NCBI GenBank assembly: GCA_002503885.1
Contig: DASQ01000073.1
Coordinates: 1-17,599, forward strand
Reading direction: 5' to 3'
DNA length: 17,599 nt
From: Methanoculleus marisnigri
GTDB lineage: Archaea > Halobacteriota > Methanomicrobia > Methanomicrobiales > Methanoculleaceae
Part shown: one piece after another, positions 6,511 to 14,018 of the stretch
How positions within the stretch are numbered: position 1 is the first letter of the stretch
Layout of the letters: every line of letters starts with the position of its first letter
Translations under genes and position numbers: made by a program
The notes under the pieces: model-generated
The model's database searches: none
Told to the model about the DNA's origin: nothing
Seen by the model: the letters and a program-made list of their open reading frames with translations, nothing else

Positions 6511-6662
6511 CGGCTACCCTATGACCGGGCCTTAAATCCGAACTCGCAGTACGCCTGCCGGGTGCTCCCGCGAGCACCTGCTTCAGTCAGCCCGTTTGTG
6601 CCTACCGGCAGGTATGCACCAGCGGTCTCGCAGGCAGAGAGCGATCGACAAGGGGGAAATGA
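6511..6662 (+). promoter_or_regulatory. Structured 5' leader RNA, copy 2 (candidate cis-regulatory element)
   Basis: Same architecture as the leader at 3827. P1 is GCCTGC (6553-6558) with GCAGGC (6630-6635), 6 bp here versus 8 in copy 1. P2 is a perfect 7-bp stem, GGTGCTC (6561-6567) with GAGCACC (6572-6578), loop CCGC. P3 is GTGC-C-TACC (6598-6606) with GGTA-T-GCAC (6611-6619), loop GGCA, identical to copy 1. Where copy 1 has a mismatch or wobble in P2, copy 2 has Watson-Crick pairs. A four-codon frame ATG...TAA is kept at 6521-6535. GGGGG ahead of the start at 6663 is the ribosome-binding site. Confidence 0.5.
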
Positions 6663-9600
6663 ATGACAAAACACACGCATCTGGCACTGTTGTGCGCAGT
6701 CGTCATCATCGGGCTGCTGATGCCGCCGGTTATGGCGGTAGAAGTTGCGCCGGGGGCATCGCAGGATTACCTCCTCCCCGGCGGAAATGAACACCCGGAC
6801 GTCGACGGCAACATGATCGTCTGGGAGCGCAGCCTGCTGAGAGGGCCAAAGGACATCTATTCCATGACCACTTTCGACAGCGACATCCGTTCGCTCACGA
6901 ACGACAACGCCTCACAGGAGAGGCCGTCCATATCGGGAGACTACGTCGTCTGGCAGGACAACCGGAGCGGGGACTGGGATATCTATCTCTACTCGTTCTC
7001 GGAGAACACGACCTCACGACTTACGAACGACACGGCCGATCAGTGGCTGCCCGTCATCCACGGGAATTACGCCGTCTGGTACGACAACCGTGAAGGGAGT
7101 ACCGACATCGTCCTCTACGACATCGGCGCCGGAGAAGAGAAAGCGCTCATCGACTGCAACCCGGCGCTCGGTACTGACGTGACCAGGTTCAAACCCACGC
7201 TCTCGGACGAGTACGTCGCCTGGGAGGAGACAGGTGCAGGGATCCTGCTCTACGAGATCGCCACGGGGACAAGCCGGGCGGTATCGCCGAGCAGCATGCC
7301 CCAGTCCTGGCCCTCGATAGCCGGGGACGTCATCGCCTGGGAGGACTACCGGTGGGGAGCACCGTGGGAGTCCGCGATCTACCTCCACAGTATTGGCACC
7401 GGCGAAGAACTCCAGCTGACGACGCAGAGTTCCGAGCAGGTCTCGCCGGCACTCACCGAGAGCCTCGTCGCCTGGGAGGACAAGCGGGATGGTCTGTGGA
7501 GCATCTACATGTACGACCTCTCTGACGGAGTGGAGGAGATGTCCGTGCCCACCACCGGCGGCGAGCAGCTCTACCCCGCCGCCAGCGGCAACACGATCGT
7601 CTGGCAGAAGAACCGGGGCGAGAACGCAAAACTCTGTGTATATACCTATATTCCCGGCGACCCGACACAGACGGTCACGGAGATAGAGATCGAACCGTCC
7701 ACGGCCATGATGGAGATCGGCGAGGAACTGAAGTTCAACGCCACCTGTTACGACCAGGACGGTAATGTCACACCCGGTCTGAAGGTCACCTGGTCCTGCA
7801 GCAACACCACCGTCGGACTCATCGACCCGGGAGGCTACTTCAACGCCGCTGCCGCAGGCACAGCGACCATCACCGCCGCAACGGCCGGCGTCTCCTCGAC
7901 CGCGAACGTCACCGTCAACGCTACCGAGCTGATCCTTGAGAGCATCACGGTCACACCGGCCACGGCCACCCTGGAGATCAACGGCACAGAACAGTTCTCT
8001 GCAACCGCTCTCGACCAGTTCGGCAACGCCATGACCGGAGTTTCGGTCGCGTGGACAAGCAGCAACGAGACCGTCGGGACCGTCGATGAGAACGGGCTCT
8101 TCACCGCGCTTGCCGAAGGCACGGCCGATGTCACTGCAACCGCCGGAGGCGTCACCGGAAGTGCGGCTGTCACCGTCAGTGCCGAAGAACCGGTCCTCGA
8201 TAGCATCACGGTCGCACCGACCACGGCCACCCTGGAGATCAACGGCACAGAACAGTTCTCCGCAACCGCTCTCGACCAGTTCGGCAGCGCCATGACCGGA
8301 GTTTCGGTCGCGTGGACAAGCAGCAACGAGACTGTCGGGACTATCAATGAAACCGGCCTCTTCACCGCTCTCGCCGAAGGCACGGTGACCATCACCGCGA
8401 CGGCGGAGAACAAATCCGCTGAAGCAACCGTCACGGTCACCGCCGAAGAGCCGGTCACGACAAGCATCACGGTCACACCGCTCACGGCCATCGCCACGGT
8501 CAACGACACCCTGGAGTTCACCGCAACCGTCCGTGACCAGTTCGGCGGCGAACTGTCCGACGTCGAGGTAACCTGGACGAGCAGCAACGAGACCGTCGGA
8601 ACCATCAATGAAACCGGCACTTTCACCGCCCTCGCCGAAGGTATAGCGGCCATCACTGCAACAGCCGACGGGGTATCCGGGAGTGCGGCTATCACCGTCA
8701 ACCCTGAAGAGCAGACCGAACCGGTCCTCACAAGCATCCGGGTCACACCGTCCGGGGCCACCCTCGCGATCGGCGACACCCAGAGGTTCATGGTGACCGC
8801 TTTCGACCAGGACGGCACCGCCATGCCTGACGTCGAGGTCACCTGGGCAAGCAGTGACGAGACCGTCGGCACCATCGGTGCGGACGGGGTATTCAACGCG
8901 CTTGCCGAAGGCACGGCGAACGTCACCGCAACCGCAGAGAACATAACCGGGACCGCGGCCGTCACCGTCAACGCTACGGAATCGGCGCTCGCTATGGTTG
9001 CGGTCTCTCCGTCCGCGATCACGCTCGCGGTCAATGACACTCATACGTTCACCGCCGTCGCGTTCGACCTGTCCGGCAACGTCGTGCCGGACGCAGAGAT
9101 CACCTGGGCAAGCAGCGACGAGACCGTCGGCACCATCGGTGCGGACGGGGCATTCACCGCACTTGCCCAAGGCACGGCGACCATCACCGCAGCGGGAGAC
9201 AACGTCACCGGAACCTCAACCGTCACCGTGAACAGTGACGCCCCGGTCCTCACCAGCATCGCCGTTACACCATCGGCGATCACGCTCGCCGCCGGTGACA
9301 CCGAAACATTCACCGCGACCGCTCTCGACCAGGACGGCATCACCATGCCTGACGTCGAGGTCACCTGGGCAAGCAGCGACGAGACCGTCGGCACCGTCGG
9401 TGCGGACGGGGCATTCAACGCGCTTGCCAAAGGCGCGGCGACCATCACCGCAACGGCGGAAGGCGTCACCGGGACGGCGGCCGCAACGGTTACCGATGTC
9501 TCATCGGGGGTCGTGATCTCACCGTCGGAGATCATCCTGGATGTCGGGGGCTCCCGGCAGTTCACCGCGACCGTGTATGACCCTGAAGGCAACGTGACGC

Positions 9601-10970
9601 CCGGCGCTGTGGTGACCTGGTCCTCCGACGACGACACCGTCGGCACGATCACCGCCGACGGGCTCTTCAACGCGCTTGCCGAAGGCACGGCGACCATCAC
9701 TGCGTCGGTTGACGGGACCGACGAGACCGGGACCGCGACCGTGACGGTTCAGTCGACGTCGTCGGCACCCGGCCGCATCAGGATCACCCCGTCCGAGCTC
9801 ACCCTGGCCGCCGGCAACAACATGACGTTTGCTGCCACGGTTCTCGACCAGGACGGCTTAGAAGTGTCCGACGCCGAGGTCACCTGGGCAAGCAGCGACG
9901 AGACCGTCGGAGTCATCGGTGCGGACGGAGTCTTCACCGCACTCGAGGAAGGCACCGTGACCCTCACCGCATCGGCGAACGAGACCTCGGGCTCAGCCCA
10001 GGTGACCGTTGAGCCCTCGCTCCCGGCCCCGGCCCGCATCGAGATCTCCCCGGCCACGGCCACGATTCCGCCCGGAGAGACCCGGGAGTTCACGGCCACC
10101 GTCTTTGACCAGCGCGACAGCGAGATGGACTGGATCAGGGTTGCCTGGTCGTGCTCCGACACGGAGATCGGCACCATCGACAGGGCTGGCCTCTTTGGAG
10201 CGTTCACAGAGGGATCTGCGGATGTAACAGCCTCGGCAGGCGGCGTGGAAGGAACAGCGGCGGTCACCGTCTCGGCAACCGTTGTACCTGAACCCACCCC
10301 CGGGAACGGCGGCGGTTCAACGAACGGCGGCGGGGGCGGCGGTGACAGCAGTCCCTCCTTCTCCGCAGGGATACGCGAGAACCTGAGAAGCGGCGAGACG
10401 TTCACCTTCTCAGAACTGACCACCACATCGGTAAGCAGCGTGAACGTCACGGCAGCCAGCACCATCCCGAAGATGATGCTGACCGTGAAGAAGGCAAAAG
10501 CGCCCTCGGCTGCGGAGCCTCCCGCTAGCGACGTCTACGAGTACATCGAGATCACCCCCCAATGGGTGGGCCCAAACCAGATCGGCAACGCGACAGTCTT
10601 CTTTAGCGTCCCTGCCGACTGGCTTGAAAGCCACAACGCGACCGCGGAGGACGTTGTTCTCATGCGCTACGTCGACGGCGCCTGGCAGCCCCTCGAGACC
10701 GAGGTCCTCGGCGAAGAGAACGGGAAGTATAACTTCCGGGCAACCACCCCCGGGTTCTCCACCTTCGCTATCGCTGCGTCACCCGTGAGCGTGATCGCAT
10801 CGGCGGAGGAGCTGAACGTCACAGCAGAGGTTACCGGGACACCTGAGGAGACCGGCAACGTAACGACGGAGCCGACCACCGTGCCGGCGACGACACCGGC
10901 GGCACCGCTCGTCTACGCGCCCCTCCTTGCCCCGCTGGCCTTCCTCCTCTGGGCGAGGAAGAAGAACTAA
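6663..10970 (+). CDS. Giant cell-surface protein: beta-propeller, ten Big_2 repeats, PGF-pre-PGF domain, C-terminal anchor
   Basis: 1435 aa. Signal peptide 1-26 (LLCAVVIIGLLMPPVMA). Residues about 35-330 form a TolB/WD40-like propeller of about seven blades (patterns such as VVWQDNRSGDWDIYLY and VAWEDKRDGLWSIYMYDL). Residues about 339-1205 hold ten Big_2 Ig-like repeats of about 87 aa. A Gly-rich linker follows at about 1215-1230. Residues about 1232-1372 match the PGF-pre-PGF domain found near the C-terminus of archaeal surface proteins, ending TTPGFSTFAIAA. The tail has a Thr/Pro-rich stalk, a hydrophobic helix (APLLAPLAFLLW) and ARKKN, an anchor like archaeosortase substrates, though no clear PGF tripeptide is visible. 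Many N-x-S/T sequons suggest heavy N-glycosylation. Intact, with its own promoter and leader. Ligand unknown; adhesion or envelope structure is inferred. Confidence 0.88.
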   Translation: MTKHTHLALLCAVVIIGLLMPPVMAVEVAPGASQDYLLPGGNEHPDVDGNMIVWERSLLRGPKDIYSMTTFDSDIRSLTNDNASQERPSISGDYVVWQDNRSGDWDIYLYSFSENTTSRLTNDTADQWLPVIHGNYAVWYDNREGSTDIVLYDIGAGEEKALIDCNPALGTDVTRFKPTLSDEYVAWEETGAGILLYEIATGTSRAVSPSSMPQSWPSIAGDVIAWEDYRWGAPWESAIYLHSIGTGEELQLTTQSSEQVSPALTESLVAWEDKRDGLWSIYMYDLSDGVEEMSVPTTGGEQLYPAASGNTIVWQKNRGENAKLCVYTYIPGDPTQTVTEIEIEPSTAMMEIGEELKFNATCYDQDGNVTPGLKVTWSCSNTTVGLIDPGGYFNAAAAGTATITAATAGVSSTANVTVNATELILESITVTPATATLEINGTEQFSATALDQFGNAMTGVSVAWTSSNETVGTVDENGLFTALAEGTADVTATAGGVTGSAAVTVSAEEPVLDSITVAPTTATLEINGTEQFSATALDQFGSAMTGVSVAWTSSNETVGTINETGLFTALAEGTVTITATAENKSAEATVTVTAEEPVTTSITVTPLTAIATVNDTLEFTATVRDQFGGELSDVEVTWTSSNETVGTINETGTFTALAEGIAAITATADGVSGSAAITVNPEEQTEPVLTSIRVTPSGATLAIGDTQRFMVTAFDQDGTAMPDVEVTWASSDETVGTIGADGVFNALAEGTANVTATAENITGTAAVTVNATESALAMVAVSPSAITLAVNDTHTFTAVAFDLSGNVVPDAEITWASSDETVGTIGADGAFTALAQGTATITAAGDNVTGTSTVTVNSDAPVLTSIAVTPSAITLAAGDTETFTATALDQDGITMPDVEVTWASSDETVGTVGADGAFNALAKGAATITATAEGVTGTAAATVTDVSSGVVISPSEIILDVGGSRQFTATVYDPEGNVTPGAVVTWSSDDDTVGTITADGLFNALAEGTATITASVDGTDETGTATVTVQSTSSAPGRIRITPSELTLAAGNNMTFAATVLDQDGLEVSDAEVTWASSDETVGVIGADGVFTALEEGTVTLTASANETSGSAQVTVEPSLPAPARIEISPATATIPPGETREFTATVFDQRDSEMDWIRVAWSCSDTEIGTIDRAGLFGAFTEGSADVTASAGGVEGTAAVTVSATVVPEPTPGNGGGSTNGGGGGGDSSPSFSAGIRENLRSGETFTFSELTTTSVSSVNVTAASTIPKMMLTVKKAKAPSAAEPPASDVYEYIEITPQWVGPNQIGNATVFFSVPADWLESHNATAEDVVLMRYVDGAWQPLETEVLGEENGKYNFRATTPGFSTFAIAASPVSVIASAEELNVTAEVTGTPEETGNVTTEPTTVPATTPAAPLVYAPLLAPLAFLLWARKKN
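7680..10277 (+). repeat. Ten-unit Big_2 repeat array in the coding sequence
   Basis: Ten in-frame units of about 258-270 nt. The most similar neighbours are units 2 and 3: the stretch from 7941 and the stretch from 8202 (exact 261-nt offset) differ at only a few positions over the first ~140 nt, then diverge after the NETVGT codons. Units 5, 6 and 7 share a second sub-type (ASSDETVGTIGADG). This fits unit gain by unequal recombination. Confidence 0.85.
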
Positions 10971-10977
10971 CCCCACC

Positions 10978-10984
10978 TTTTTTT
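10978..10984 (+). terminator. T-tract terminator after the surface-protein gene
   Basis: A run of seven T starts 7 nt after the TAA at 10968-10970. Oligo-T tracts on the coding strand are the main intrinsic termination signal in archaea. The convergent lipoprotein gene ends at 11198. Confidence 0.6.
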
Positions 10985-11179
10985 GACGCTGTTCTGTGGA
11001 TCTTCCCGGGATAACATGCAGGAACCGTTCGCGATACGGGAGAGCACGACCTCCGTACGGCTCGCTGAAGACCGGATGAGAAGTGCACGCCCCGGAGCCT
11101 TCAACCATCGCGACGATACCCGCTTACCGGGTAAAAATTGCCAGGGCGACGCCGGAACCACGGACGGCGTCAGGAAAGG

Positions 11180-11198
11180 GGAGAGCCCGGGGGTCTCC
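11180..11198 (-). terminator. Possible hairpin after the cupredoxin lipoprotein gene
   Basis: GGAGA and TCTCC flank a GC-rich loop right at the stop codon of the minus-strand gene. On that strand the downstream sequence is pyrimidine-rich (CCCCTTTCC). The stem is short, so this is weak. Confidence 0.25.
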
Positions 11199-11752
11199 TA
11201 CTCCACGACGAAATCGCCGGTCATCTGCTGGGGGTGGACGTCGCACCGGAAGAAGTAGGTGCCGGGCTCCTCCGGAGCGGTGAAGGTGTAGGTGGTCTCG
11301 GCAGGCCCCGTGATGGTCTCGCCCACGAAGATCTCCTCGGCTGCTGAGGAGTCCGTGTAGACCGCGAAGTTGTGGAGGATGCCGACATCCTGGTTGTCGA
11401 AGTTTATCGTCACCTCCGCACCCGCCGGCACCGTGATCGTGCTCGCATTAAACGCGAGGTTATCGGCGGCGAGGTCGACGGTCGCAGCCTCTCCGCCCGC
11501 TACGGTCGTCGCTGCCGTTGTGACGTTCGCGGTCTCCGTTGCGGTCGGAGTCCCGGTTCCGGTCGGGGTCGTTACCATCTCTGTGGCGGTCGGGGTCCCG
11601 GTTCCGGTCGGGGTCGTTACCGTCTCCGTGGCGGTCGGGGTCCCGGTTCCGGTCGGCTGGGTGACGTTCCCGCCCGGCGCGGTGCACCCCGCGGCCAGTA
11701 TGCCGGCGCCCACGACGAGGAGCGCCACCAGAAGGACTGGGTTGGGCTTCAT
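11198..11752 (-). CDS. Cupredoxin (plastocyanin-like) lipoprotein
   Basis: 184 aa. The N-terminus (MKPNPVLLVALLVVGAGILA) ends in a lipobox AAGC with Cys23, predicting a membrane-anchored lipoprotein. A Thr/Pro-rich linker of three 15-residue repeats (PTGTGTPTATE-VTT) follows. Residues about 90-184 form a type 1 copper domain with His127 (LHNFAVY), Cys170, His173 and Met177 (CDVHPQQM), a full ligand set for a blue-copper electron carrier. The start at 11752 is chosen because it follows the hydrophobic signal and lies 27-28 nt from a TATA box (11776-11783), predicting a leaderless mRNA; longer frames begin within or beyond that TATA box. It is the last of three minus-strand genes sharing this domain. 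Partners are inferred to be the neighbouring redox proteins. Confidence 0.85.
   Translation of the reverse strand: MKPNPVLLVALLVVGAGILAAGCTAPGGNVTQPTGTGTPTATETVTTPTGTGTPTATEMVTTPTGTGTPTATETANVTTAATTVAGGEAATVDLAADNLAFNASTITVPAGAEVTINFDNQDVGILHNFAVYTDSSAAEEIFVGETITGPAETTYTFTAPEEPGTYFFRCDVHPQQMTGDFVVE
11533..11656 (-). repeat. 45-nt tandem repeat in the lipoprotein linker
   Basis: The TCCCGGTTCCGGTCGG motif recurs at 11551, 11596 and 11641, an exact 45-nt period with about 2.7 units and few differences. It encodes the PTGTGTPTATE-VTT linker and keeps frame, so copy-number change would only alter linker length. Confidence 0.85.
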
Positions 11753-11775
11753 GAGGGAGGCGATCCTGTACATGC

Positions 11776-11783
11776 TATTTATA
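11776..11783 (-). promoter_or_regulatory. TATA box of the cupredoxin lipoprotein gene
   Basis: TATAAATA on the minus strand, 27-28 nt upstream of the ATG at 11752. The spacing fits a leaderless transcript and supports that start. Confidence 0.65.
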
Positions 11784-11828
11784 TCTATCCGCGCGGGAGG
11801 TCTGCACAGGAGAAAAGGGTGGGAAGAA

Positions 11829-11841
11829 CGGGACAATCCCG
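11829..11841 (-). terminator. Hairpin plus pyrimidine tract after the GSDH-cupredoxin gene
   Basis: CGGGA (11829-11833) and TCCCG (11837-11841) form a tight stem with a 3-nt loop 27 nt past the stop. On the minus strand it is followed by a pyrimidine-rich run containing TTCTTCCC and CCCTTTTCTCC. It is a plausible terminator separating this gene from the lipoprotein gene, which has its own TATA box. Confidence 0.42.
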
Positions 11842-11867
11842 CCCTTCGCACACCGGTTCGTTCCAGG

Positions 11868-13919
11868 TCACTCCACGATAAAATTGCCGTTCATGGAGGG
11901 ATGGACGTCGCATTGGAAGTAGTAGGTTCCGGGCTCGGACGGTGCCGTGAAGGTGTAGGTGATCTCGGCGGGCCCCGTGATGATCTCGCCCACGAAGATC
12001 GCCTCAGTCCTGAGAGGGCCGTCGTAGACCGCGACGTTGTGGGGGACGCCTTCATCCCGGTTGTCGAAGCCCAGGGTCACGTTCGCCCCCGCCGGCACCG
12101 TGATGGTGTCCAGATCGAAAGCAATGTCCTGTGCGGTAATATTCACCACCGTCTCGTTCCCGGCCGTCGTCGGGCTCGGCGTCACGTTCCCCGTCGCGGC
12201 CGGGGTCACATTGACCGTCGGGGTCAGGTTCATCGTCGGAGTGGGACCGGCACCGGTGGGCGCCGCGACCCTCCAGACCCTGCCGGTGCTGGTGGACGGA
12301 TCGGGCCCTCCCACATCGTTCGTCAGCACATAGAGCTCACGTTCGGCATCCTCGCCGAACCCGCGCAGGAACATGCCCAGGGTCTCGTTCTCGCCGGAGG
12401 TGATGTTCACCATCTGGACCTCCCACATGGCGTTCGCCTCGGGGGTCAGGTTCGCGGCGGACTGCGGTGCGGCCCATCCCGCCGGGGGTTTGGCGGCGAG
12501 GAGAGTGCCGTTGCCCACCGTCCGGCTGTCGCTCCAGTAACCGAAGACGTACCTGCCCTCAAGATCCGGAACGGCGGTCCCGCGGTAGACGTTCCCGCCG
12601 ACGACGACGATGCCGAGGTCGCGGCCGCCCTCGAATATGGGGCCGATCAGCGGCTCTCCCAGGTAGCCGGTGGTGTTGCAGGACTCCGGCGGGGCCGTGG
12701 TGGCGTTGGGGTCGAAGCAGTGCGTGCCCTCGCGGATGTTCCAGCCGTAGTTGCCGCCGTTGTAGACGACGTCCACCTCCTCAAAGAGGTTCTGGCCTGC
12801 GTCGGCGACGAAGAGCGCGTTGTTGCCGCCGGAGTCAAACGACATGTAGGCCGGGTTCCGGAACCCGTAGGCGTAGATCTCGGGCGGGACAGCATCGTAG
12901 GCGTAGGTGTCGAGGATCTCGGTCTGGTTCTCAGCAAACGGGTTGTCGGCGGGTATGCCGTAGAGGCTGCCTGCAAACGTCGTCCACGTCGGATCGGGCG
13001 GGTTTGCGGTCCGGTTGACGCTCATGTTCTCCGTCTGGTTCATCATCCCGGTCACGTTCTGCGGGATCGTTACGTTCCCGTCGGTGACATTCTCCACGTC
13101 GATCCGGAGCATCTTGCCGTAGATCTTCGTGAGGTCCTGGGCGTTCCCGATACCGGGGGTGTGGCCATTCCCGACGTCGTTTGCCCTTCCAGCATCCCCG
13201 AGCGAGATGTAAAGGTAGCCGTCGGCGGGGCTGAAGGCGAGCTGGCCGCCGTTGTGGTTATGGTAGGGCTTGTCGATGTACATCAGCACCTTCTCGGAGG
13301 TCATGTTCACCCGGTTTTGGTCCTCGGGGTCGACCTGGAACTCGGAGATGTGGTTCGTGCAGTTCCAGTCCTCGGGGGCCTCCGGCCTTAAGGGTGCGCT
13401 GTAGAAGGCGTAGACCTTGCCGTTCTCCGAGAAGTTCGGGTGGAACGCGATCGAGAGCAGACCGCGCTCGTCGTAGGTCGGGTTGAGATCGACCATCCTG
13501 TCCCGGAGGTCCAGGAACGGCTCGGGAAGCGTGGTCCCGTTCGCGTCGACAACCTGCACCACACCGATCTGGTCCACGACGAAGAGCCTTCCGGTCCCGT
13601 CGTCGGGCGCCGTGATCGCAAGCGGCGATGTGAAGTTCTCCGCCACGAGTTCAAGGCCGATCTCGGCCGTAACGTTCGAGACCGTCAGGTTCGTCCGGGA
13701 CGTGTTGCCCTGGAGTTCCGCGGCAAGCATGGACCCGGCGTTCGTAAGGTCCGTCGCGTTGCCGCTCATGTTCTGCGCACTTGCGCCTTCCATACCGATC
13801 GTCTGGTTTGAACTCTCGTTGATATCGCTGGTGTTGCTCGATCCCACCTGCGCTGCACCCGCACCCGCGATGAGTGCGAGGATCAGGAGGGATGCTATGA
13901 CAGGGGTAACTTTTGTCAT
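11868..13919 (-). CDS. PQQ-type glucose/sorbosone dehydrogenase (GSDH) fused to a C-terminal cupredoxin
   Basis: 683 aa, secreted: signal peptide 1-23 (VIASLLILALIAGAGAA), then an Asn/Ser-rich spacer. The six-bladed GSDH propeller runs from about residue 87 (LELVAENFTSPLAITAPDDG) to about 560, with SIAFHPNFSENGKVYAFY, YHNHNGGQLAFSPADGYLYI, SLGDAGRANDVGNGH, YAYGFRNPAYMSFD and VADAGQNLFEEVDVV typical of soluble PQQ aldose dehydrogenases, including the HNHNGGQ His region. After a Thr/Pro linker, residues 591-683 form a blue-copper domain with ligands His627, Cys670, His673 and Met676. Relatives oxidise sugars or aldehydes and pass electrons on; the fusion suggests direct transfer from PQQ to copper. 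No PQQ biosynthesis gene is in the window and methanogens are not known to make PQQ, so the cofactor is open. A weak TATA-like TTATCA at 13945-13950 lies about 28 nt upstream. Confidence 0.88.
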   Translation of the reverse strand: MTKVTPVIASLLILALIAGAGAAQVGSSNTSDINESSNQTIGMEGASAQNMSGNATDLTNAGSMLAAELQGNTSRTNLTVSNVTAEIGLELVAENFTSPLAITAPDDGTGRLFVVDQIGVVQVVDANGTTLPEPFLDLRDRMVDLNPTYDERGLLSIAFHPNFSENGKVYAFYSAPLRPEAPEDWNCTNHISEFQVDPEDQNRVNMTSEKVLMYIDKPYHNHNGGQLAFSPADGYLYISLGDAGRANDVGNGHTPGIGNAQDLTKIYGKMLRIDVENVTDGNVTIPQNVTGMMNQTENMSVNRTANPPDPTWTTFAGSLYGIPADNPFAENQTEILDTYAYDAVPPEIYAYGFRNPAYMSFDSGGNNALFVADAGQNLFEEVDVVYNGGNYGWNIREGTHCFDPNATTAPPESCNTTGYLGEPLIGPIFEGGRDLGIVVVGGNVYRGTAVPDLEGRYVFGYWSDSRTVGNGTLLAAKPPAGWAAPQSAANLTPEANAMWEVQMVNITSGENETLGMFLRGFGEDAERELYVLTNDVGGPDPSTSTGRVWRVAAPTGAGPTPTMNLTPTVNVTPAATGNVTPSPTTAGNETVVNITAQDIAFDLDTITVPAGANVTLGFDNRDEGVPHNVAVYDGPLRTEAIFVGEIITGPAEITYTFTAPSEPGTYYFQCDVHPSMNGNFIVE

Positions 13920-13990
13920 GCGAGGCAGGACAGGGTATCCGGGCTGATAATGGTTACGCCGGACGGTGTCATGAATGAGGAGAGGGAAGA

Positions 13991-14013
13991 CCCCGGAGGT
14001 ATTCCATCCGGGG
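13991..14013 (-). terminator. Hairpin terminator after the DUF4399-cupredoxin gene
   Basis: CCCCGGA (13991-13997) and TCCGGGG (14007-14013) form a perfect 7-bp stem with a 9-nt loop, starting 5 nt past the stop codon. On the minus strand it is followed by the pyrimidine-rich TCTTCCCTCTCCTC. It probably ends this transcript before the GSDH gene. Confidence 0.5.
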
Positions 14014-14018
14014 GGAAT

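Larger units (their letters stand above)
6421..10984 (+). repeat. Downstream unit of the tandem duplication (copy 2, intact)
   Basis: It has the same ordered landmarks as the unit at 3742: AT tract, TATA box, folded leader, gene. It begins directly after the degraded end of copy 1 and ends with a T7 tract. Leader similarity is high, with scattered substitutions concentrated outside stem P3, which is identical over 22 nt. Confidence 0.85.

Noticed and set aside
7835..9040. 401-aa minus-strand frame rich in Val, Ala and Ser
   Set aside because: Another shadow of the Big_2 array in a second antisense frame; its periodicity matches the sense repeats.
7014..9170. 718-aa open frame on the minus strand opposite the surface-protein gene
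   Set aside because: It mirrors the Big_2 repeats and is made of repeated Asp/Gly/Arg-rich text caused by the GC-biased third positions of the sense gene. It has no domain, start signal or promoter.
7680..10277. Regular repeats that might suggest a CRISPR array
   Set aside because: The period is about 261 nt and the repeats are coding Big_2 domains in one open frame; there are no short direct repeats with unique spacers.
11753..11851. Upstream extension of the cupredoxin lipoprotein to 11851
   Set aside because: It would run through the TATA box at 11776-11783 and bury the lipobox 55 residues inside the protein.
11370..13391. 673-aa plus-strand frame opposite the GSDH-cupredoxin gene
   Set aside because: The sense gene has clear family motifs, a signal peptide and copper ligands; the antisense translation is Val/Arg/Gly-rich with no motif.
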